Assembly (NCBI RefSeq): GCF_003634935.1
Contig: NZ_RBXO01000001.1
Span: 6,721,501 to 6,785,500 of the forward strand
DNA from: Saccharothrix australiensis
Lineage (GTDB): Bacteria; Actinomycetota; Actinomycetes; Mycobacteriales; Pseudonocardiaceae
Length of the DNA: 64,000 nucleotides
Direction: 5' to 3'
The notes under the pieces are model-generated. The model was not told the origin of the DNA and searched no databases. It saw only the letters and a list, made by a program, of their open reading frames with translations. Positions 1-7,927 of the stretch are shown here, piece by piece. The first letter of the stretch is position 1. Every line of letters begins with the position of its first letter. The position numbers were made by a program, and so were the translations under genes.

Positions 1-304
1 GGATGACCACGATGCTCATCCGGTCCAGCACGCGCACCAGCTCCCGCAGCTGCGGGGCGTTGGCCTCGGTCCCGTCGTGCAACTGCTCGGGCCCGAGGCC
101 GATCTTGGAGTTGTAGAGCACGCGGAACCCGACCCGCTTGCGGCGCACGAAGAGCCGGTCGATGACCGGGGCCGCGAACAGCAGCGCGATCGCGAGCGCC
201 ACCGGCCCCGGACCACCGAGGAACTCCAGCGCGGATTGCAGGAACTGCACACCGAATTGTCGGTCGAGCCCCCGGCGGCGTTCTGCCCACCGCACGACGT
301 TCAT
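1..304 (-). CDS. Single-pass membrane protein of unknown function, N-terminal part only
   Basis: The frame opens with ATG at 304 and runs off the left edge without a stop, so about 101 N-terminal residues are visible. Residues ~33-48 form one hydrophobic helix, followed at once by a basic patch (FVRRKRVGF), which predicts a single membrane anchor with a soluble part beyond it containing KIGLGPEQL. An in-frame TGA seven codons upstream of the ATG, with no start between them, fixes the start well. No catalytic motif is recognisable. The rest of the gene lies outside the window and its function cannot be named from this piece. Confidence 0.6.
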   Translation of the reverse strand, partial: MNVVRWAERRRGLDRQFGVQFLQSALEFLGGPGPVALAIALLFAAPVIDRLFVRRKRVGFRVLYNSKIGLGPEQLHDGTEANAPQLRELVRVLDRMSIVVI

Positions 305-365
305 CCGGACTTCACGTGCCGGTCACACGACCGCGCACCACGTCACGCCGGGTGCCGCACCCCGC

Positions 366-1196
366 TCACGGCCGGGACGGCGACAGGTGGTCCTCCAGCG
401 GGACCGGGATCAGCCCGTCCTGCTTGCACCGCTGGAGGAACGCGACGAAGTCCTCCACGAACGTCTGCCGGAAGTGCATCAGCACGATGTCGCCCCGGTT
501 GAGCTTCCCGCCCGCCTGGAACTGCACGACGCCGTCGTTCACCGCCGCCGTCCACATCACCAGCGCGCGGAAGCCGCAGTCGGCCGCCGCGCGCCGGGTG
601 GTGGCGTCGTAGTTGCCGAAGGGCGGGCGGAACAGCGTGGCGCGCGGGCCCAGCACGCCTTCGAGGTAGTCGGCGTTGCCGCAGATCTCCCGGCGCTGGA
701 ACTCGTAGGACTTGCCCTGCAGGTTCGGGTGGGTCGCGGTGTGGGCGTGCACCCGCGCGCCCGCCTGGTCCCGCATCGCCTTGAAGTAGTCCGGCCCGCC
801 GTCCTCCACGTGCTTGGTGTTGAGGAACAGCGACGGCCGGACGTTCGCCGACCGCATCAGCTCCAGCGCCGCCGGGTGCCGCACCGCGCCGTCGTCGATG
901 GTGATGAACACGTACGGCTGGTCCGTCTCGATGCGCCGCACCACCGGCAGCAGCCCGTCGGCGGCGGCCGGCACCGCGGCCTGCGCCGTGCCGTACGGGT
1001 AGGGCGGCTGGAACACCGGGACGGTCGTGCCGCCGGGACCGGGCACCGCCGTCGGCGGCGTGGTCGTGGTGGCCGCCGCGGTCGTGGTCGCCGCCGCCGC
1101 GTCCGCCACCGGCGCGGGCTGCCGGGCCGGCTCGGGCGCGCACGCCGCGGTCGCGACGGCCAGGGCAGCGGCGACCGCCGCACCGATCTTTCGCAT
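366..1196 (-). CDS. Polysaccharide deacetylase (NodB/CE4) lipoprotein
   Basis: This 276-residue protein is predicted to hydrolyse N-acetyl groups from cell-wall or related polysaccharide outside the membrane. The chosen ATG at 1196 gives a basic, Ala-rich signal ending in a lipobox-like TAAC with Cys19; a longer frame upstream would bury this signal. Residues ~20-60 are a Thr/Ala/Pro linker. The NodB domain shows TIDDG (~99-103), the metal-binding HTATH (152-156), a later RPPFGNYD motif and a C-terminal IVLMHF segment. The gene is divergent from the YbhB-type gene. The substrate cannot be read from sequence; the family includes peptidoglycan and chitin deacetylases. Confidence 0.85.
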   Translation of the reverse strand: MRKIGAAVAAALAVATAACAPEPARQPAPVADAAAATTTAAATTTTPPTAVPGPGGTTVPVFQPPYPYGTAQAAVPAAADGLLPVVRRIETDQPYVFITIDDGAVRHPAALELMRSANVRPSLFLNTKHVEDGGPDYFKAMRDQAGARVHAHTATHPNLQGKSYEFQRREICGNADYLEGVLGPRATLFRPPFGNYDATTRRAAADCGFRALVMWTAAVNDGVVQFQAGGKLNRGDIVLMHFRQTFVEDFVAFLQRCKQDGLIPVPLEDHLSPSRP

Positions 1197-1390
1197 GTCC
1201 GGAGTTCTCCCCTGGATCTGGCCCCCTGCGGAAATGTCGGGGGTCGTCCGCCCATTCTGCGGTGTCCCGACCAAACCTGATCACCGGTGACGGATCTGCG
1301 ACGCGGTTCACCCGACGATAGAGTCGATCACGCCGCGCGCCCGACCCCGTCGGGCACGCCGCGTTCCGGACCCAGTCGTGGAGGACTTCG

Positions 1391-1918
1391 ATGAGCCTTG
1401 AGCGCCCCGTCGCCCCGGACCCGTACTCGCTGCTGCCCGCCGTGGCGTCGTTCGAGGTGACCTCGACCGACGTGCGGGACGGCGAGCGCCTGCCCGACGC
1501 CCAGGTGCACTCGGGGGGCGACACGTCGCCGCAGTTGAGCTGGTCGGGTTTCCCCGAAGGCACGAAGAGCTTCACGGTCACCTGCTTCGACCCGGACGCG
1601 CCCACGCCGTCCGGGTTCTGGCACTGGGTGGCGGTGAACATCCCGGCGTCGGTCACCTCGCTGGACACCGGCGCGGGCGCGTCGGACGACGCGCTGCCGG
1701 GTGGCGCGTTCCACGTGCGCAACGACTACGGCACCCGCGCGTTCGGCGGTGCCGCGCCGCCCGAGGGCGACCCGGCGCACCGCTACTACTTCGTGGTGCA
1801 CGCGGTGGACGTGGCGGAACTGGACGTGACGCCGGACGCGTCACCGGCCGTGGTGAGCTTCAACCTGGCCTTCCACACGCTGGCCCGCGCCATCCTCACC
1901 CCGACCTACGCGAGCTGA
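1391..1918 (+). CDS. YbhB/YbcL family (PEBP-like) protein
   Basis: A 175-residue protein of the phosphatidylethanolamine-binding-protein-like family known in bacteria as YbhB/YbcL. Family features seen are the early [11 protein letters not shown] strand, [10 protein letters not shown], the [13 protein letters not shown] ligand-pocket motif and a late [11 protein letters not shown] strand. The ATG at 1391 is preceded by GGAGGA. No signal peptide is visible, so it is likely cytoplasmic. Its biochemical role in actinobacteria is not established; a small-molecule or phosphate-containing ligand is expected from the fold. The stop is 7 bases before mtr, so the two genes are probably cotranscribed. 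Confidence 0.85.
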   Translation: MSLERPVAPDPYSLLPAVASFEVTSTDVRDGERLPDAQVHSGGDTSPQLSWSGFPEGTKSFTVTCFDPDAPTPSGFWHWVAVNIPASVTSLDTGAGASDDALPGGAFHVRNDYGTRAFGGAAPPEGDPAHRYYFVVHAVDVAELDVTPDASPAVVSFNLAFHTLARAILTPTYAS

Positions 1919-1925
1919 ACCGGGA

Positions 1926-3332
1926 ATGAGCGCCTCGCGCGGCGGGTTGCAGCACGACGTGAGGCACTTCGACCTGGTCATCATCGGCACCGGTTCCGGC
2001 AACTCGATCGTGGACGAGCGGTTCGCGGGCTGGGACGTCGCGATCGTCGAGAAGGGCGTGTTCGGCGGCACCTGCCTGAACGTGGGGTGCATCCCCACGA
2101 AGATGTTCGTCCACACCGCCGACGTCGCCGCCGCGCCCGCCGCGGGCGCCCGCCTGGGCGTGGACGCGACCCTGGACGGCGTGCGCTGGACCGACGTGCG
2201 CGACCGGGTCTTCGGCCGCATCGACCCGATCTCCGAGGGCGGTCGGCGCTGGCGGGCCGAGGAGAACGCGAACGTCACCGTGTACGAGGGCACGGCCCGG
2301 TTCGTCGGCCCGAAGACCCTCGACACGGGGACCGGCGAGGTGATCACCGCCGACCGGTTCGTGCTGGCGGTCGGCTCCCGGCCGGTCGTCCCGGAGGTGG
2401 CCGACCTCGACGAGGTGGGCTACCACACGTCCGACACGATCATGCGCCTGGACGCGCTGCCCCGGAGGCTGACCATCCTGGGCAGCGGGTTCGTGGCCGC
2501 CGAGTTCGCGCACGTGTTCTCGTCGTTCGGCGTGGCGGTGACCGTGGTCGGCCGATCGGACCTGCTGCTGCGCCACGAGGACCGCGAGGTCGCCGAGCGG
2601 TTCACGGCGCTGGCCGCGGCCAAGTGGGACGTTCGGCTGAGCCGGAAGGCGGTGCGGGCGGAGCGCGTCGGCGGTGTCGTCCGGCTGCACCTGGAGAGCC
2701 CGGACGGCGCGGAGGTCGTGGAGTCGGACGAGCTGCTGGTCGCGGTCGGCCGGAAGCCGAACTCGGACCTGCTCGACCTCGCCGCCACCGGTGTGGCGGT
2801 GCACCCGGACGGCCGGGTCGTGGTGGACGAACACCAGCGGACGTCCGTCGAAGGCGTCTACGCGCTGGGCGACGTCAGCTCGGAGCACCAGCTCAAGCAC
2901 GTCGCGAACCACGAGGCGCGGGTCGTCCAGCACAACCTGCTGCACCCGGACGCGCCGATCGCGGCGGACCACCGGTTCGTGCCGGCCGCCGTGTTCTCGT
3001 CGCCGCAGGTGGCGTCGGTCGGGTTGACCGAGGAGCAGGCCGCGGCGCGGGGCGTGCGGTACGTGGCGGCCTCGCAGGCGTACGCCTCGATCGCCTACGG
3101 CTGGGCGATGGAGGACACGACCGGGTTCGCGAAGGTCCTCGCCGATCCCGGCACCGGGCAGCTCCTGGGCGCGCACATCATCGGGCCGCAGGCGTCCAGC
3201 GTGATCCAGCCGATCGTGCAGGCGATGAGCTTCGGGCTCGACGCGAAGTCGATGGCGCGCGGCCAGTACTGGATCCACCCCGCCATGCCCGAGGTGGTCG
3301 AGAACGCCCTGCTGAACCTGCCGCTGGACTGA
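1926..3332 (+). CDS. mtr: Mycothione reductase
   Basis: A 468-residue flavoprotein disulfide reductase that returns oxidised mycothiol (mycothione) to the thiol form with NADPH, keeping the actinobacterial cytosol reduced. It has the FAD-binding GTGSGN (21-26), the redox pair in GTCLNVGC (Cys50, Cys55), a second Rossmann motif GSGFVAAEF near 180, ALGDVS before the dimerisation domain, and the C-terminal catalytic His451/Glu456 in IHPAMPEVVE. The GTGSGNS start of the FAD domain separates it from glutathione and lipoamide reductases. A GTG at 1959 is an alternative start closer to the usual N terminus. Confidence 0.93.
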   Translation: MSASRGGLQHDVRHFDLVIIGTGSGNSIVDERFAGWDVAIVEKGVFGGTCLNVGCIPTKMFVHTADVAAAPAAGARLGVDATLDGVRWTDVRDRVFGRIDPISEGGRRWRAEENANVTVYEGTARFVGPKTLDTGTGEVITADRFVLAVGSRPVVPEVADLDEVGYHTSDTIMRLDALPRRLTILGSGFVAAEFAHVFSSFGVAVTVVGRSDLLLRHEDREVAERFTALAAAKWDVRLSRKAVRAERVGGVVRLHLESPDGAEVVESDELLVAVGRKPNSDLLDLAATGVAVHPDGRVVVDEHQRTSVEGVYALGDVSSEHQLKHVANHEARVVQHNLLHPDAPIAADHRFVPAAVFSSPQVASVGLTEEQAAARGVRYVAASQAYASIAYGWAMEDTTGFAKVLADPGTGQLLGAHIIGPQASSVIQPIVQAMSFGLDAKSMARGQYWIHPAMPEVVENALLNLPLD

Positions 3333-3363
3333 AACCCCACCACTGCACCCCACCACCGGACCG

Positions 3364-3409
3364 GACGAGGAAAGGGCCGCGCTGTCGACAGCGCGGCCCT
3401 TTCCTCGTC
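3364..3409. terminator. 46-base perfect palindrome, bidirectional terminator
   Basis: A 23-bp self-complementary arm pair centred on GTCGAC at 3386/3387, with GAGGAAAGG and CCTTTCCTC ends. It lies between the convergent mtr and MFS genes and can act for both. There is no U-tract, which is usual for high-GC actinobacteria. Confidence 0.8.
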
Positions 3410-3459
3410 AGCGTTCCTCGCGTCAGCGTTCCTCGCGTCAGCGTTCCTCGCGTCAGCGT
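3407..3459. repeat. 15-bp tandem repeat, three copies plus a partial copy
   Basis: The unit gtcagcgttcctcgc occurs at 3407-3421, 3422-3436 and 3437-3451, then diverges. It overlaps the right end of the terminator palindrome and fills the gap to the MFS stop. A copy-number-variable minisatellite is the simplest reading. Confidence 0.85.
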
Positions 3460-3484
3460 CCCGCCGGCAGTGCGGCGAACCGCC

Positions 3485-4783
3485 TCAGATGGTGCGCGGC
3501 CGGCCGGAGATCCAGCCGAGGACCATCAGCAGCACCAGGAGCGCGACCAGGACCAGCATGGACACCGTCCAGGACCCGGTCGCGCCGCGCAGCACGCCGA
3601 ACGCGAACGGGCCGCAGGCGGAGATCAGGTAGCCGATGCTCTGCGCCATCGCGGACAGCCGGGCGGTGTCTGCGCCGGTCGCCGTGCGCAGCGACAGCAT
3701 CACCAGGGCGAGCGGGAAGATGCCCATGCCCACGCCGATCAGCACGACCCACAGGGCGGGCGCGGCGGTCGGCGCGAGGGCCAGGCCGAGCACACCGGAC
3801 ACCGACAGCAGCCCGAGGCCGACCACCATGCCGGACTGGCTGGGTCGGCGGGCCGCGAGCGCGGGCACGACCAGGCTCACCGGCACGCCCAGCACCATCG
3901 TGATCGCCAGCAGCAGCCCGGCGGTCGTCCGGTCCACGCCGGCGTCGCCGAGGATCTGCGGCAGCCAGCCCATGACGGTGTAGGCGAGCAGCGACTGGAG
4001 CCCGAAGAAGACCGTGATCACCCACGCGAGCGGGTTGCGCGCCAGGGAACGGCGCGGAGCGGCGGTGGTGCGGTGCGCGGTCGAGCGGACGGCCGTGCCG
4101 TGCCGCGCGCCCGCCAGCCAGATCAGCAGCGCCGCCAGGGACAGCAACGCCCACGCGCCCACCGCGAGCCGCCACGAGCCGAACAGCGACTCCAGGCCGG
4201 GCGTGAACGCCGCGCCCAGGGCCGCGCCGGCGGCGAGCGCCGCGGTGTAGACACCGGTGACCAGGCCGACGCGGCCGGGGAAGGACTCCTTCACCACCAC
4301 GGGGATCAGCACGTTGCAGACGGCGATGCCCGCGCACGCCACGAACGTGCCGCCCAGGACCACCGCGGGCCCGTCGACGACCCGCAGCACCAGGCCCGCG
4401 GTGAGCACCAGCAGCGCCAGGCCGACCGCGCGGGCCATGCCGAGCCGGCGGCCCAGCCACGGCGCGAGGAAGGCCGCGAACCCGAAGCACAGCGTGGGCA
4501 CGGCGGTGAGCAGCGAGGTCCACGCCGTCGAGACGCCGAGCGAGCCGCGCACGTCGCCGAGCACGGAGGCCAGGCTCGTCACGGCGGGCCGCAGGTTGGC
4601 GGCGGCCAGCGCTACGCCGATCGCCAACAGGGTGCTGCCGACCAGGGCAACTTGGCGGTTCACCGCCACCGGACCAGCGGCAGTACCAGAAGGATGGGCC
4701 TCGATCGTCGCATTGGCACGGGAATCAGTGGCAATGTGAACCATCGAGGGTGTCCGGTCCGGCTCCGTCTGCTGGGTCGTCAC
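3485..4783 (-). CDS. CynX/NimT-type MFS transporter
   Basis: A 432-residue major facilitator protein with about twelve hydrophobic segments. The first helix carries AAANLRPAVTSL, the hallmark of the CynX/NimT branch (cyanate or nitroimidazole transporter family), and the cytoplasmic loop after helix 2 has GRRLGMARA. The N terminus (~40 residues) is hydrophilic. The frame starts at GTG 4783; an ATG at 4744 is possible. It is divergent from a GntR/FadR-type regulator only 47 bases away, a layout typical of a regulator controlling its neighbouring transporter. The cargo cannot be deduced. Confidence 0.85.
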   Translation of the reverse strand: MTTQQTEPDRTPSMVHIATDSRANATIEAHPSGTAAGPVAVNRQVALVGSTLLAIGVALAAANLRPAVTSLASVLGDVRGSLGVSTAWTSLLTAVPTLCFGFAAFLAPWLGRRLGMARAVGLALLVLTAGLVLRVVDGPAVVLGGTFVACAGIAVCNVLIPVVVKESFPGRVGLVTGVYTAALAAGAALGAAFTPGLESLFGSWRLAVGAWALLSLAALLIWLAGARHGTAVRSTAHRTTAAPRRSLARNPLAWVITVFFGLQSLLAYTVMGWLPQILGDAGVDRTTAGLLLAITMVLGVPVSLVVPALAARRPSQSGMVVGLGLLSVSGVLGLALAPTAAPALWVVLIGVGMGIFPLALVMLSLRTATGADTARLSAMAQSIGYLISACGPFAFGVLRGATGSWTVSMLVLVALLVLLMVLGWISGRPRTI

Positions 4784-4804
4784 CGGATTACTATTACAGA
4801 CATG

Positions 4805-4825
4805 GGATGTTCGGATGAAAGGATG
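4805..4825. promoter_or_regulatory. Three ggatg direct repeats at 8-bp spacing in the divergent promoter
   Basis: ggatg occurs at 4805-4809, 4813-4817 and 4821-4825 in the 47-base gap between the MFS and GntR genes. The last copy is part of the AAAGGA ribosome-binding site of the regulator. It may be a binding site for the GntR protein, but that is inference. Confidence 0.3.
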
Positions 4826-4830
4826 ACGCT

Positions 4831-5502
4831 GTGCCGTTGGCCACTACCCGACGGGCCGGACTCGTCGACCAGGTGATCGACCAGATGCGGGACGCGATCG
4901 CCGGCGGCGAATGGCCGGTCGGCCAGCGCATCCCGCCGGAGCCGGAACTCGTCACCGCGCTCGGCGTGGGCCGCAACACCGTGCGGGAGGCGGTGCGCGC
5001 GCTGTCCCACGCCGGCCTGCTGGAGGTCCGCCAGGGCGACGGGACGTTCGTGCGGGCCACCAGCGAGCTGTCCGGCGCGGTCCGGCGGCTGTGCGGCAGC
5101 GAGCTCCGCGACGTGCTCCAGGTGCGCCGGACGCTGGAGGTCGAGGGCGCCCGCCTCGCCGCCACCCAGCGCACCGACGAGGAGCTGCGCCGGCTGGAGA
5201 CGCTGCTCGCCGAGCGGGACGCCGCGCTCGCCGCGAAGGACTGGGAGAGCCTGGTCGAGCGGGACGCCGCGTTCCACGCGCTGCTCGTGCAGTGCTCGCA
5301 CAACACCCTGCTCGCGGAGCTGTACCAGGGCCTGACCGAGGCCGTCCGCGCGAGCATCACCGCGACCGTGGAGACCGACCACGAGGACGACCACGTCTCG
5401 CACGCCGGCCTGCTGGACGCGGTGCGCGACCGCGACCCGGCGCGGGCGGCGGCCGAGGCGGGCGGGTTCCTGGAGGAGCTGCTGGAGCGGCACACCGACT
5501 GA
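4831..5502 (+). CDS. FadR-subfamily GntR transcriptional regulator
   Basis: A 223-residue DNA-binding regulator. Residues ~8-75 are the GntR winged helix (IPPEPELVTALGVGRNTVREA and a QGDGTFVR wing). Residues ~90-215 form the all-helical FCD effector domain, with conserved R in VRRTLEVEGARLAA and His-containing FHALLV and DHVSHAGLLDAV segments that normally bind metal and a carboxylate ligand. Start GTG 4831 has AAAGGA upstream. It probably represses the divergent MFS transporter and itself; the ligand is unknown. Confidence 0.88.
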   Translation: MPLATTRRAGLVDQVIDQMRDAIAGGEWPVGQRIPPEPELVTALGVGRNTVREAVRALSHAGLLEVRQGDGTFVRATSELSGAVRRLCGSELRDVLQVRRTLEVEGARLAATQRTDEELRRLETLLAERDAALAAKDWESLVERDAAFHALLVQCSHNTLLAELYQGLTEAVRASITATVETDHEDDHVSHAGLLDAVRDRDPARAAAEAGGFLEELLERHTD

Positions 5503-5748
5503 CGCCCGACCGCACGCGGGCCGGCGCGGGGACCGGGTGTCCGGCGCGGGGGCGCGGACCGGGGGCCCGGACCGGGGCGCGGCGCGCGTGCGGAGGTCGA
5601 GGACGTGAGCGGGAGGGGTGCGCTCGGGAACGGCCGACACCGGCGGTCACCGCGACGCCGAACAGGCCGGCACCGGACCGCGACACGACACGGGCCGCGC
5701 CGAGCGGTGACGCGGGCCCGGTGTCGAGGGCCCGGCGGAGCGGGTCGG

Positions 5749-5783
5749 GTGGAGCGGGGCGAGTGGAGCGGGGCGAGTGGAGC
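5749..5783. repeat. 14-bp tandem repeat, two full copies and a half
   Basis: gtggagcggggcga is at 5749-5762 and 5763-5776, followed by gtggagc at 5777. The unit is not a multiple of three and lies in a non-coding gap. Confidence 0.8.
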
Positions 5784-5816
5784 GAGGCCGCTGACGCCGC
5801 GCGGATGACGCGGGGC

Positions 5817-5857
5817 GGGGACCTCCCACGGTGGCGGAAGTACCTCGGGAGGTCCCC
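5817..5857. terminator. Terminator hairpin between convergent genes
   Basis: ggggacctccc (5817-5827) pairs perfectly with gggaggtcccc (5847-5857) around a 19-base loop. It lies downstream of both the GntR and LysR genes. Confidence 0.65.
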
Positions 5858-5946
5858 TCGGGCGACGCCCGCGGCGGCGACGTGCCGCACGTCCCGGAAG
5901 TCGTCGCGACCCGCGCCGGCGCAACACCGGGTTGCGCGATCGTTAC

Positions 5947-6855
5947 TCACGCGGTGACGCGGTCGCCCCAGCAGCCGCGCAGCGCCGCCACGGTGGCCGC
6001 GACGGCGGGCCTCCGGGTGGCCTGCGTGCGCCACACCGCGAACACCCGCCTCGTCGGCGTGGGGGTGAACGCGACGGCCCGCACGGCGTCCGGCAGCGCG
6101 CCGCGCCCGAGCCGCGGCACCAGCGCGACGCCGACCCCGCTCGCCAGCAGCGCCAGCTGCGTCTCGTACTCGGCGACCCGGTAGGCCAGGTCGGGCTCCA
6201 GGCCCGCGCCCCGGAAGGTGTTGACCAGCCAGTCGTGGCACACCGTCCCCTCGGGCTGGCAGATCCACCGCTCCCCCGCCAGGTCCGCGGGCACCAGCGC
6301 CTCCCGGTCGGCCAGCGGGTGCCCGGCGGGCAGCAGGACGTCCGCGAAGTCCTCTCCGAGCCGCACCCGCGACACACCGTCCGGGACGGCCAGCGGCGCG
6401 TTGACCCAGTCGTGCGTGACGGCCAGGTCCAGCTCGCCCCGCGCGACGGCGTCGAGCCCCTGCGGCGGGTCGGTCTCGAAGAGCCGGACGTCCAGCGCCG
6501 GGTGGTCGCGGGCGAGCGCGACCAGCGCCGCGGGCAGCACGCCGCGCGCGGCCGTGGCGAACGCGCCGACCCGCAGCTCGCCCACCGCCGCGCCGCGCTG
6601 CTCCTCCAGGGTGACCTCCGCCTGCTCGACCAGCTTCAGCACCTGGTCGGCGGTGGCCGCGAGCAGGTGCGCGGCGTCGGTCAGCGCGACGCCCCGGCCC
6701 CGGCGTTCCAGCAGCGTGGTCCGGGTCTCGCGTTCGAGCTTGGCGATCTGCTGCGACACCGCCGACGCGGTGTAGCCCAGGGCCGAGGCCGCCGCGCCGA
6801 CCGAGCCGTGCCGGGCGACCGCGTGCAGGGCGCGGAGCCTGCCCAAATCCAGCAT
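5947..6855 (-). CDS. LysR-family transcriptional regulator
   Basis: A 302-residue LysR-type regulator. Residues 1-60 are the winged helix (LHAVARHGSVGAAASALG, then TASAVSQQIAKLE), followed by a linker helix and a two-lobed effector domain from ~90 (GELRVGAFATAARGVLP). The C-terminal lobe has LALLASGVGVALVPRL, typical of the family. ATG at 6855. It is divergent from a DMT-type exporter gene with 73 bases between starts, a classic arrangement in which the LysR protein controls the adjacent transporter. The inducer is not predictable. Confidence 0.9.
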   Translation of the reverse strand: MLDLGRLRALHAVARHGSVGAAASALGYTASAVSQQIAKLERETRTTLLERRGRGVALTDAAHLLAATADQVLKLVEQAEVTLEEQRGAAVGELRVGAFATAARGVLPAALVALARDHPALDVRLFETDPPQGLDAVARGELDLAVTHDWVNAPLAVPDGVSRVRLGEDFADVLLPAGHPLADREALVPADLAGERWICQPEGTVCHDWLVNTFRGAGLEPDLAYRVAEYETQLALLASGVGVALVPRLGRGALPDAVRAVAFTPTPTRRVFAVWRTQATRRPAVAATVAALRGCWGDRVTA

Positions 6856-6928
6856 GTAGCGATCCTAAACTGAAGTATGTAGAACTCTTCGCTGGTGCTA
6901 AACGATCAGGCCGCCGCAGACTCGGGGC

Positions 6929-7810
6929 GTGCATCCACGTCACGTCGCCCTGGCGGTGCTCACCACGACCATCTGGGGTGTCAACTTCGTCGTCATCAAG
7001 GTCGGGCTGGCGGAGTTCCCGCCGCTGCTGTTCTCGGCGCTGCGCTTCCTCGCCGCCGCCGTGCCCGCGCTGTGGTTCGTGGGCCCGCCGCGGGTGGCGT
7101 GGCGGTGGGTCGTCGCCGTGGCACTCGCGCTGGGGGTGGCGAAGTTCGGCCTGCTGTTCCTCGGCATGGGCGCGGGGATGCCGGCCGGGCTGTCCTCGCT
7201 CGTGCTCCAGAGCCAGGTCTTCTTCACGGTGCTGTTCGCGGCGGCGCTGCTGCGGGAACGCCCCCGCCCGGTCCAGCTCGCGGGCATGGCGGTCGCGGCG
7301 GTCGGCATCGTGCTCATCGCGGTCGACTACGGGGTGGGCAGCCCGGTCGCGGCGCTGCTGCTGGTGGTCCTCGCCGCCGTGGCGTGGGGCCTGTCCAACG
7401 TGGCCACCCGGTACGCCAAGCCGCCGGACCCGCTCGCGTTCAACGTGTGGGTGTGCGCGGTGGCCGTGCTGCCGCTGCTGGGGCTGTCGCTGGTCTTCGA
7501 GGGGCCGTCGGCCGCGCTCGCGGCGCTGGGCGACGTGAGCTGGTCGGGCGTCGGCGCGCTGCTGTTCATCGGCTGGGTCTCGACGCTGTTCGGGTTCAGC
7601 GCGTGGAGCTTCCTGCTCAAGGAGCACGACGCGAGCAGCGTGGTCCCGTTCGCGCTGCTGGTGCCGGTGGCGGGCATGTTCTCCGGGTGGCTGCTGCTGG
7701 ACGAGGCGATCGGCCCGCTGCGGCTCGGCGCGGCGGCCCTGGTGATCGCCGGCATGGCCGCGACCACGCTGCGCCGCTCCCCCGCCCGCGCGCCGGTGGC
7801 GGTCCCGTAG
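6929..7810 (+). CDS. EamA/DMT-family exporter
   Basis: A 293-residue membrane protein with ten hydrophobic helices arranged as two EamA repeats (about 5-135 and 145-285). The first begins TTIWGVNFVVIKVGL and ends near the ERPRPVQLAGMAVA motif; the second starts at VAWGLSNVATRYAK. Members export amino acids, metabolites or drugs in exchange for protons. The start is GTG 6929 because the first EamA helix begins right after it. The divergent LysR gene is the likely regulator. Substrate unknown; amino-acid efflux (YdeD/RhtA-like) is the commonest function. Confidence 0.88.
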   Translation: MHPRHVALAVLTTTIWGVNFVVIKVGLAEFPPLLFSALRFLAAAVPALWFVGPPRVAWRWVVAVALALGVAKFGLLFLGMGAGMPAGLSSLVLQSQVFFTVLFAAALLRERPRPVQLAGMAVAAVGIVLIAVDYGVGSPVAALLLVVLAAVAWGLSNVATRYAKPPDPLAFNVWVCAVAVLPLLGLSLVFEGPSAALAALGDVSWSGVGALLFIGWVSTLFGFSAWSFLLKEHDASSVVPFALLVPVAGMFSGWLLLDEAIGPLRLGAAALVIAGMAATTLRRSPARAPVAVP

Positions 7811-7927
7811 CCGCCGGCCTGGACCAGCGCGCCGGACACCGTGCCGCTCAGGTCGTCGCGCTGGTCGGCCACCACGCTGTTCTACCGCACGGACCGGTGA
7901 TTGACGGGCGGTCGCGGGTCCGATGGG

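Larger units (their letters stand above)
5503..5946. other. Gene-free convergent gap between the GntR and LysR genes
   Basis: About 440 bases of very GC-rich low-complexity sequence between two convergent stops. Open frames exist on both strands but have no recognisable protein features. It holds a 14-bp tandem repeat (5749-5783) and one good terminator hairpin (5817-5857). I see nothing else in it. Confidence 0.7.

Noticed and set aside
3407..3459. CRISPR-like short repeats
   Set aside because: Repeats abut directly without spacers, so this is a minisatellite. The same applies to 5749, 37507, 42394 and 56005.
2087..4876. 929-residue plus-strand open frame
   Set aside because: It is antisense to the MFS gene and out of frame with mtr; its Arg/Gly/Pro composition is that of a GC-driven shadow.
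7811..7900. Coding remnant between the DMT and pentapeptide genes
   Set aside because: Both strands read as plausible short peptides (for example SVVADQRDDLSG on minus), but there is no start, no family and only 90 bases.
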